A stretch of DNA of 64,000 nucleotides from Odoribacter laneus YIT 12061. Lineage in GTDB: Bacteria; Bacteroidota; Bacteroidia; Bacteroidales; Marinifilaceae. Under the pieces are notes generated by a model. That model was not told where the DNA came from. It did not search any database and saw only the letters and a program-made list of their open reading frames with translations. Shown one piece after another: positions 57,652 to 64,000 of the stretch. The stretch is taken from the NCBI RefSeq assembly GCF_000243215.1, contig NZ_JH594596.1:2252292-2316291 (forward strand), written 5' to 3'. Numbering within the stretch: position 1 is the first letter of the stretch; every line of letters begins with the position of its first letter. The position numbers and the translations under genes are program-made.

Positions 57652-57767
57652 ATTTGCGGCTACAAAAGTAATAATTATTTGATAAGAAAAAATCAATTCT
57701 ACAAAAATTATATAGCTATAAAGTTATTTTTATTTACCTATAAGCATAATTTTCCTTTCTTTTCACT

Positions 57768-60125
57768 TTATTCCCCTACGACCTGAAATACCTGCCGCAA
57801 AGTATTGCCTTCATCGTCTACAACTGTCAAAACATGCTTTCCTTCTGGAATATCGACCTCTATTTGATGAATATACCGGGTATCTCCCACATACCGATCA
57901 TCAATATGCCAATAGACCTCTGCTGAAGAATTCCGGTGAGCCAGTTCAAATACAACAGCACTTCTCCGACCGCCGAAATCCCGGGGCACAAATACCCGCA
58001 TTCCTTTCTGCGGATAAATCATTTCCATAACATCCCCCCTATCCGGTTCACAATCGGGACGATAAGGAGGAAGCTTCCGATAATCGCTATGAGTACGGGT
58101 ATAATACCACTCCTGCACAGGCGTCAATACGAACCAAGGCTTTACCTGTATTTTATAAACCGGTTCACAATCCGAATTTACCTGCCATTTTTCCGTAGCA
58201 TCCAAACTCACGAAACGATGATAAGGACAAATTGTAGTCCTTGTTCCGGCTCCGCATACTTCAAGGGTATCTTTTTCTTCGCAAATCATTGAAGCCCGAT
58301 AGCCACTCTTGCGACATACCACCACCTCCTGCATTTCTTCTGCCGGTTTATACAAATGTCCTTCTACAGGCAACAATCCCGCCACCTCAAAAAGAATAGG
58401 AGCAGCAGCTCTCACCCCTACTAATCCCGGGCGCCCCTCCCCATCGGAGTTCCCTACCCAAACACCAATAACCCAATCTGCATTCACACCAATAGCCCAG
58501 GCATCCCGATAGCCGAAACTAGTCCCGGTTTTCCAAGCCAAATCCAAACGGGATGCAAAATTTTTCCAACCCGACTCCAATTCCGGTCGCTCGACCTCCC
58601 GCAATGCTTTTAATGTCAACCAAATGGAGGCCGCACTTAAAGGAGCTCTATCGGGAGTACAAGGGGTCTGTACGAAGAGATCCCCGCTTTGAGAAGATAC
58701 TTTCTTTTCTTTCCAAAGTTTCAAGCGGTCATATTCTCCTTCATAATATTGTCCGTCCGCTTCATTATAATGCCGTAAAACGGACACCATACCCCCATAC
58801 ATATTACATAAATCCCACAAAGAGGTTTCTCCTCCTCCCAAGATAAGACTCAATCCATAATCGTCAGCCGGCCGGTTCAAACTGTGGATACCTAAGCCTT
58901 TCAACTCCCTGTAGAAACGGTTGTAATTATACTCTTTCAATAAGCGGACAAAGGGAATATTCAACGACATCGACAAAGCTTTATCCGCTGGCACAACTCC
59001 TTGAAAAGTACGATTAAAATTCGAAGGTGCATATCCCCCAAAACGGGAAGGGACATCCGGAATTAACGTCTTCGGCAAAATATAGCCGTTGTGTTGCATC
59101 AAAGCATATAAAGCCGGTTTCAAAATACTGCCTGAGCTCCGGACTGCCGGAATGATATCGACCTCATTTCCCCGGCTATTTCCCCAAGCCGGGGTATTCC
59201 CGATATAAGCCCGGACTTCTCCGGAAGGAATATGCGCCACTAAAACGGCAGCATTGTAAATATGATTTCCTCCCAGCATCCGATTGTGGCGACGTACAAT
59301 TTCCGATACAGCTTTTTGTAAATAGGAATCTATATACGAATGACAGACCTCTCCCTTGCGGGTAATGTCTGCACGGGCTAATAAATGAGGAGCAATATTT
59401 TCCGGATAATATACATTTTCAGGCATAGGCTCTTCCAAAGCTAACCGATAATCCTCCTCTTCTATTTTACCTAAGCGATAGAGTTCCTTCAACAAACGAT
59501 TTCTCTTTTCTTTCAACAAACGAACATTATTCAAAGCCGGCGCATTGGGCAAAACAGCTAAAAAAGCAGCTTCCGCCCAACTCAACTGCCCCGGATCCCG
59601 ATCGAAATATTTCAATGCAGCCGCCTGTAAACCCACAATATTTTTACCGAATGGGGCATGAGCTGCATAAAGTTGTAAAATTTGTTCTTTGGAATAACTT
59701 TGTTCCAAACGGAGCGTTAAGAAAATCTCCCAAAACTTTTCCCGATAAGTACGGGGAGGATTTTTCCGGGCCAAGCGGATGACTTGCATACTGATCGTAC
59801 TGCCTCCACTTACTACTCTTCCCGCCTTTATATTCCGATACATTGCCCTTGCCAAGGCAAACCAATCCACTCCCTTATGCTGCCAAAAACGCTTGTCTTC
59901 AAACGCGAATAGAGCCTCCTTGTACTTATCTGGCAAAACATTTGTTCCCGGAAACCGAAACTGCTCATCCTGGGCTACTTTTACCCCCATAATCTCTTCC
60001 TTTCGATCCAACAAGAGAGTGGAGTAAGAAACCTCAAACAAGGGGTTGGGCAATGCGTTCCACCAAAAAATCAAATACAGTAGATATAAAACTGAAAATA
60101 ATATATAAAATCGATTTAACTTCAT
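57768..60125 (-). CDS. pbpC: Penicillin-binding protein 1C
   Basis: The 785 residues have one N-terminal membrane helix and a glycosyltransferase 51 domain with catalytic Glu76 in AFEDKRFWQHKGVD and the GGSTISMQ motif. A transpeptidase domain follows with the SxxK motif S333-I-L-K336, SLN, and KTGTS near residue 535. The C-terminal BiPBP_C domain completes the PBP1C layout. It polymerises and may cross-link peptidoglycan. PbpC genes usually sit beside an alpha-2-macroglobulin gene (yfhM type); none is present here. Confidence 0.95.
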   Translation of the reverse strand: MKLNRFYILFSVLYLLYLIFWWNALPNPLFEVSYSTLLLDRKEEIMGVKVAQDEQFRFPGTNVLPDKYKEALFAFEDKRFWQHKGVDWFALARAMYRNIKAGRVVSGGSTISMQVIRLARKNPPRTYREKFWEIFLTLRLEQSYSKEQILQLYAAHAPFGKNIVGLQAAALKYFDRDPGQLSWAEAAFLAVLPNAPALNNVRLLKEKRNRLLKELYRLGKIEEEDYRLALEEPMPENVYYPENIAPHLLARADITRKGEVCHSYIDSYLQKAVSEIVRRHNRMLGGNHIYNAAVLVAHIPSGEVRAYIGNTPAWGNSRGNEVDIIPAVRSSGSILKPALYALMQHNGYILPKTLIPDVPSRFGGYAPSNFNRTFQGVVPADKALSMSLNIPFVRLLKEYNYNRFYRELKGLGIHSLNRPADDYGLSLILGGGETSLWDLCNMYGGMVSVLRHYNEADGQYYEGEYDRLKLWKEKKVSSQSGDLFVQTPCTPDRAPLSAASIWLTLKALREVERPELESGWKNFASRLDLAWKTGTSFGYRDAWAIGVNADWVIGVWVGNSDGEGRPGLVGVRAAAPILFEVAGLLPVEGHLYKPAEEMQEVVVCRKSGYRASMICEEKDTLEVCGAGTRTTICPYHRFVSLDATEKWQVNSDCEPVYKIQVKPWFVLTPVQEWYYTRTHSDYRKLPPYRPDCEPDRGDVMEMIYPQKGMRVFVPRDFGGRRSAVVFELAHRNSSAEVYWHIDDRYVGDTRYIHQIEVDIPEGKHVLTVVDDEGNTLRQVFQVVGE

Positions 60126-60258
60126 TTTTTCAATCCGTTAAAAGAGGATAAGCATTCCCTTGATCGGGTAAAGATATAAAAAGAAAAACTCCGGGAAAAT
60201 ATCTTCCAATAACTTGTTTCTTATCATTTCTATCTTCTTTTTTCTCGATAACAAGCCC

Positions 60259-60726
60259 TCAACGGGTAATAAAATGCACAAATCGATCGGCAAAATGAAG
60301 ATACAATAAGATCCAAACCAGAAAGCGCAGGAATCGGCCTAGCAACATATAAAAGGCAGAAAGCTTGGGATTTACCTTATAAAAGCCCAAAGCAATCGCA
60401 AACAGATCTCCCACAAAGGGTAACCAGGTAAAAAAAGCCAAACCATATCCGTATTTATCAATACGGCTCTTTTGACGGGATAATTGTTCCGGCTTTACTT
60501 TAAACCATCGTTCCAGCCATTTCCATTTTCCCAACCAACCGATCCAATAAGATGTCAGTCCCCCTAACCAATTCCCCACAGTAGCGATCAGCAAACATCC
60601 CCACACATTTCCCCCTAGAGCAAGCACCCCGATTAAAAGTAAATCGGCACTGAAAGGTACAATAGTTGAAGCCAAAAAAGAACCGATAAAAAGTCCCCAA
60701 TAACCTAGATCAATCAACGAATCCAT
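60259..60726 (-). CDS. VTT-domain (DedA/YqaA-like) membrane protein
   Basis: From ATG 60726 the protein has 155 residues beginning MDSLIDLGYWGLF. The upstream in-frame ATG (60789) adds 21 unlikely residues. It shows the SNARE-associated/VTT pattern: GSFLASTIVPFSADLLLIG, GNWLGGLTSYWIGW and FFTWLPFVGDLFAIALGF. Such proteins are linked to lipid-carrier or phospholipid flipping. It is clearly a paralogue of the gene at 61644. Confidence 0.87.
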   Translation of the reverse strand: MDSLIDLGYWGLFIGSFLASTIVPFSADLLLIGVLALGGNVWGCLLIATVGNWLGGLTSYWIGWLGKWKWLERWFKVKPEQLSRQKSRIDKYGYGLAFFTWLPFVGDLFAIALGFYKVNPKLSAFYMLLGRFLRFLVWILLYLHFADRFVHFITR

Positions 60727-61048
60727 AATACGTTCAAAAATAGGGAGAAATCTACAAAAGTTCAAGGATAAAAACGTATAAGTGTACAACTACATTAGTA
60801 GATTCGTTGCATTCGCCTGCTAAACGGGCACCCCTTCTTTAAAACATAAATGCTGGAAACGTTTAAACATCTTTACCTTTAAGCTTTTATACATTTAAAC
60901 GATTTACAATAAAACTAAAAAACTTTTGCCGATTATTTTTCTTTCTATTAAATTTTTGTATTTTTGTGATCTGAAAATTTAACAACAAAATCAAAATGTG
61001 TTAAATTTACAACTTTTCAGAGGTTTTATATCATTAAAATAACATAGT
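60727..61048. other. Intergenic region with the marC promoter
   Basis: The 322 nt contain no gene. TATTTTTG at 60959-60966 fits the -7 consensus for the plus-strand marC-like gene and would give a leader of about 75 nt. I see nothing else of note. Confidence 0.42.
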
Positions 61049-61642
61049 ATGAATATCTATTTTAGCTTTAAGGAAATATTTAGTGCTTTTATTGTACTTT
61101 TTGCAGTTATCGATATACTAGGATCTATCCCCATTATTTTAGCTTTAAAAGCTAAAAACAAAACAATCAGTGCAGAAAAAGCTGCCATTTTTTCTTTTGT
61201 CATACTGGTGGCCTTTTTATTTGTCGGAAATTCTTTACTGGCCTTGTTCAATGTAGACATTTCTTCTTTTGCCATGGCCGGAGCTTTGGTAATTTTTGTT
61301 TTGGCTGTAGAAATGATTTTTGGAATAGAAATATTCAAAAACGACGGGCCTACGGATTCGGCCACTCTTGTACCGCTTGTATTTCCTTTAATTGCCGGAG
61401 CGGCTTCGTTCACGACATTATTGTCGTTACGGGCGGAGTATAATATATTAAACATCATCATTGCTGTAGCTTTAAATTTATTATTCGTTTACTTTGTACT
61501 GAAAAAAGTGGATTATGTACAACGGGTAATTGGCAAAGGGGGAGTGTATGTCATGCGAAAATTTTTCGGAATCATATTACTTGCTATTGCAGTACGTCTT
61601 TTCACTGCTAATCTCAGTACATTACTGGATTCCTTAAAATAA
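61049..61642 (+). CDS. MarC-family integral membrane protein
   Basis: This 197-residue protein has six hydrophobic segments and the MarC features: FSAFIVLFAVIDILGSIPI at the start, the FPLIAGAASFTTLLSL segment (usually PLAxGPG), and a C-terminal ILLAIAVRLFT helix. The family's function is unknown; the old link to multiple antibiotic resistance has not held up. Its stop is 1 nt from the stop of the convergent VTT gene, leaving no room for a terminator. Confidence 0.88.
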   Translation: MNIYFSFKEIFSAFIVLFAVIDILGSIPIILALKAKNKTISAEKAAIFSFVILVAFLFVGNSLLALFNVDISSFAMAGALVIFVLAVEMIFGIEIFKNDGPTDSATLVPLVFPLIAGAASFTTLLSLRAEYNILNIIIAVALNLLFVYFVLKKVDYVQRVIGKGGVYVMRKFFGIILLAIAVRLFTANLSTLLDSLK

Positions 61643-61643
61643 A

Positions 61644-62144
61644 TCAAAGGTGATCGATAAAATGAACAAAGCGGTTGGCATAAATCAGGTATAGAATCAC
61701 CCACAAAAGAAAACGAGACATTCGACTTAAATACATCAGAAAAAGAGTCAATTTCGGTTTTGTCCGGTAGAATCCGAGTGCTACACTCGATACATCGCCG
61801 ACAACCGGAATCCAGACCAATAAAGCCAATAAACTGCCGTATTTATCAATTTTCTTTTTTTGCTTTTCCAGTTGTTCCTCTTTTAAATGAAACCAACGTT
61901 TCATTTTCTCCTTATTGCCCGAATAACCGATATAATAAATGATCAATCCTCCCAACCAGTTGCCCGTTGTTGCAATAAAAAGGCAGCCCCAAGGATTAAT
62001 ACCTGCAGCCAACATCCCGACAAAAAGGATATCCGCCCCAATGGGTAAAAATAAAGATGATAAAAAAGACCCGGCAAATAAGCCGTAATATCCGTATTTG
62101 GAAAGTAATTCGGCTATTGTAAGGGTGATTATGTCAAGCCCCAT
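61644..62144 (-). CDS. VTT-domain (DedA/YqaA-like) membrane protein, second copy
   Basis: The 166 residues have the same arrangement as the product at 60259: GSFLSSLFLPIGADILFVG, GNWLGGLIIYYIGY, VWIPVVGDVSSVALGFY and the shared end Y-A-N-R-F-V-H-F-I. The basic K-rich loop between helices (about 85-105) is conserved in both. The two copies flank the marC-like gene, suggesting local duplication. Confidence 0.88.
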   Translation of the reverse strand: MGLDIITLTIAELLSKYGYYGLFAGSFLSSLFLPIGADILFVGMLAAGINPWGCLFIATTGNWLGGLIIYYIGYSGNKEKMKRWFHLKEEQLEKQKKKIDKYGSLLALLVWIPVVGDVSSVALGFYRTKPKLTLFLMYLSRMSRFLLWVILYLIYANRFVHFIDHL

Positions 62145-62274
62145 AATTTACTATTTTATTAGGAGGCTTACGAAAAATGAATAATAAGGTTTAAAAAGAA
62201 AAACAAGAAATAAGGCCGGAAAAGTATGCAACACACCTTTCAAAATGCCTTTTGATTTTGTACAGATAGCTCTT

Positions 62275-63168
62275 TTATTTAAAAGCTTCTGTTATCGGCC
62301 GTCCAATCCACACCTGAGGTTGTTTTAATCCGAATATCCAGGCAATAGTTGCTGCCGTATCATAAATCATTGTACTATTATTTATGACACTTCCAGCCCG
62401 TACACCTTTCCCAAACACAACAAAAGGAATTTGCATTTCCTGTAATGTCTTTCCTCCATGTCCCTTCTCTTTGCCTCCGTGATCGGCGGTAAGGATAAAA
62501 ACCGTTTCTTCATAAATTCCGGCATCTTGTACAGCTTGTACAATCTGGGCAATTTTACCATCCAATTCTTTTAATTTCGCATAATATTCAGGAGTATCAT
62601 GTCCGTATTTATGCCCCACCTCATCCGGATTATTAAAAGCAATCATCATAAAAGTAGGCTTTTTCTCCCGGATATATTGCACTGCATCCTGAACAATAGG
62701 ATCCGACTGCTCTTCCACAGGCGGTACATGAGCAAAATGATTGACAGCTTCTCTTTCACATAAATATTGCATTCCATCCCATTCAAAGACATAACCGATT
62801 TCCGCATCAGGCCTTTGATCCCTCAACAAACCAATTACTGTCGGAAACAGCCCGTAAGGAGAAAGTTCCCGGGAAGGGATCTCCGGTTTCTTGCTCCCCC
62901 AAGTCGTAAAACCATGGATCTCAGGGCTAGCTCCCATTATCATAGAGGCCCAATTGCACGCACTGGAAGAAGGTAAAACGGACCGAGATTCTAAAGTATA
63001 AGCTCCGCCTTTCATCATTATTCTCACCGTAGGCATATCGGCCTGAGGAATACTATAAGCCCCCCAACCATCCAAGCCAATCAAAACAACATGTTTCACC
63101 CCTTTTACCTTTCCAAAAAGCAAAGCTGTCACAAACAAAAAACCGATTAATAAAATAGTCCTTTTCAT
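62275..63168 (-). CDS. Secreted alkaline-phosphatase-superfamily phosphodiesterase
   Basis: From ATG 63168 it has 297 residues with a signal peptide (MKRTILLIGFLFVTALLFG). An upstream in-frame start at 63216 would bury this signal. The type I phosphodiesterase/nucleotide pyrophosphatase fold is shown by the metal motif VVLIGLDGWG, the nucleophile region LPSSSACNW, then the NNPDEVGHKYGHD block and the TADHGGKEKGHGG motif. It likely cleaves phosphoesters or pyrophosphates in the periplasm. No partner gene is adjacent. Confidence 0.88.
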   Translation of the reverse strand: MKRTILLIGFLFVTALLFGKVKGVKHVVLIGLDGWGAYSIPQADMPTVRIMMKGGAYTLESRSVLPSSSACNWASMIMGASPEIHGFTTWGSKKPEIPSRELSPYGLFPTVIGLLRDQRPDAEIGYVFEWDGMQYLCEREAVNHFAHVPPVEEQSDPIVQDAVQYIREKKPTFMMIAFNNPDEVGHKYGHDTPEYYAKLKELDGKIAQIVQAVQDAGIYEETVFILTADHGGKEKGHGGKTLQEMQIPFVVFGKGVRAGSVINNSTMIYDTAATIAWIFGLKQPQVWIGRPITEAFK

Positions 63169-63868
63169 GATTCTTACATTCACTTTATTATTTAACACAG
63201 TAGCCAAATATATCACTTTTTTAAATAAAATTTTACTTTTCCGGAAAACTTTTACAAGTCCCGGAAATATAACTCCATCCGTAAATAAAAAATTATTAAT
63301 ATAAGGCAGTTAGGTACTAAAATTGGGGATCAATATACTTTCTGATGCCACTATTGAATAATCGGATTTTCTAATATTCAAAATCTTCCGGAAATAACAC
63401 AATCGTTATCATAAACAGATCATAGAATAAAACTTAAACAGACGTTGTTTCTTTCTATTCAGGTCCCCAAATTATCCCTTTTCTTCTGGAAAAAGCTCTA
63501 TGCATCATTCAAAAAAGTCGAAAAATAGTTTTAACATCATTTCCCGATAATTTTCATCCTTTAAGTTGTTTTTTCAGACCAGTTGAAAAATTTATAGGTA
63601 AAAAATACAAAGAAAAGAATATTCGACTATAAATTCAATTATTTTATAGCAGTCTACAAAGTCGAGTAAAGACAGAAAGAGGAGGACAAAACAACGTTTT
63701 TACAAGGGAAACTCTTTTAAGCCGAAAGGAGATAATCTCTTAAAAATAAAAATCACTCAGCCTTAAGGGATGTATCCCTCCAATACCACTACAACTCTAA
63801 TTTTCATCCAGAGGGACGGACCTTTTTTGCGAAAAACAGATATTCTTAAGAATAAATTGAAGTAAAAA
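63169..63868. other. Gene-free region at the right side of the window
   Basis: These 700 nt have no supported gene. They are AT-rich and contain short inverted sequences such as TATTCTTAAGAATA (63841-63854) and GGGATGTATCCC (63768-63779). They lead into the palindromic repeat array at the edge. Confidence 0.5.
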
Positions 63869-63899
63869 TTACACAATAGGGACGTGCCCTACTGTGTAA
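63869..63899 (+). repeat. Palindromic repeat, copy 3 (core AGGGACGTGCCCT)
   Basis: A 31-nt near-perfect palindrome with TTACACA-TAGGG arms around ACGTG. It is preceded by ATTGAAGTAAAAA, which returns 121 nt later at 63977. Confidence 0.78.
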
Positions 63900-63976
63900 A
63901 TCCAATTAGGATTGTTTACTTTGACACTTACAAAAATAATCATGGATAAGAGTTACCAATTTTCAGAAAACTCTAT

Positions 63977-64000
63977 ATTGAAGCAAAAATTACACAGTAG
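63977..64000 (+). repeat. Start of a further palindromic repeat, cut by the window edge
   Basis: ATTGAAGCAAAAATTACACAGTAG matches 63856-63879 with two differences, so the repeat unit is tandem with a 121-nt period and continues outside the window. Confidence 0.7.

Noticed and set aside
63169..63868. Small protein genes at the right edge
   Set aside because: Frames are short, AT-rich and lack ribosome binding sites or recognisable motifs.

Overview
The window is a chromosomal stretch of a Bacteroidota bacterium, most likely Bacteroidales; the order is well supported, the genus is not (Odoribacter or Butyricimonas would fit). Pointers are type III glutamine synthetase, LL-diaminopimelate aminotransferase, a PurF with a cleavable N-terminal extension, BACON and BspA-type lipoproteins, an anti-sigma/TonB fusion, weak Shine-Dalgarno sites and several TAnnTTTG promoter boxes. 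There is no rRNA, no CRISPR array, no recognisable transposase or integrase, and one tRNA (Thr, anticodon CGT).

Layout. 1-5 kb: the 3' part of a hybrid histidine kinase, a secreted triple-thioredoxin protein, a HAD phosphatase and a probable 6S RNA. 5.2-6 kb: a queuosine-precursor transporter (yhhQ type) with what looks like a preQ1-I riboswitch overlapping its ribosome binding site. 6-11.9 kb: a five-gene MacAB-TolC-like ABC efflux operon. 12.1-13.6 kb: an ECF sigma factor followed by an anti-sigma/TonB fusion. 13.7-20.3 kb: ion and solute transporters, an M23 lipoprotein and a YtfJ-like protein. 20.4-27 kb: a stand-alone LpxA-like acyltransferase and an RND tripartite pump. 27.3-34 kb: an EamA transporter, a K+/H+ antiporter with an MgtC protein, a KAS III paralogue, an aldo/keto reductase and an OYE-family enzyme. 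34-41.2 kb: a minus-strand run glnN, purF, nadE, dapF, dapL, centred on ammonia/amide nitrogen and meso-DAP/NAD synthesis. An apparent remnant of a phosphofructokinase gene sits directly before glnN.

41.8-52.5 kb is the accessory part. After map come a frameshifted hsp20 and a metallophosphoesterase with two frameshifts. Then follows a compact six-gene minus-strand defence operon: XRE regulator, DUF2971 protein, HsdM, a YhcG/DUF1016 PD-(D/E)XK nuclease, HsdS and HsdR. Spacings of 12 nt or less and one overlap indicate a single transcript. The two target-recognition halves of hsdS share a 22-bp identical repeat.

52.6-64 kb: an OmpA lipoprotein, two BACON/BspA-repeat lipoproteins, tRNA-Thr, penicillin-binding protein 1C, two VTT-domain paralogues around a MarC protein, and a secreted nucleotide pyrophosphatase/phosphodiesterase-like enzyme. 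A palindromic repeat with core AGGGACGTGCCCT occurs near 20.4, 57.4 and 63.9 kb, and the first bases of another unit lie at the right edge.

The least routine observations are the preQ1-like pseudoknot, the probable 6S RNA, the phosphofructokinase remnant, the composite type I restriction operon with its hsdS repeat, and the palindromic repeat family. All assignments come from reading motifs by eye; none has been checked by database search.
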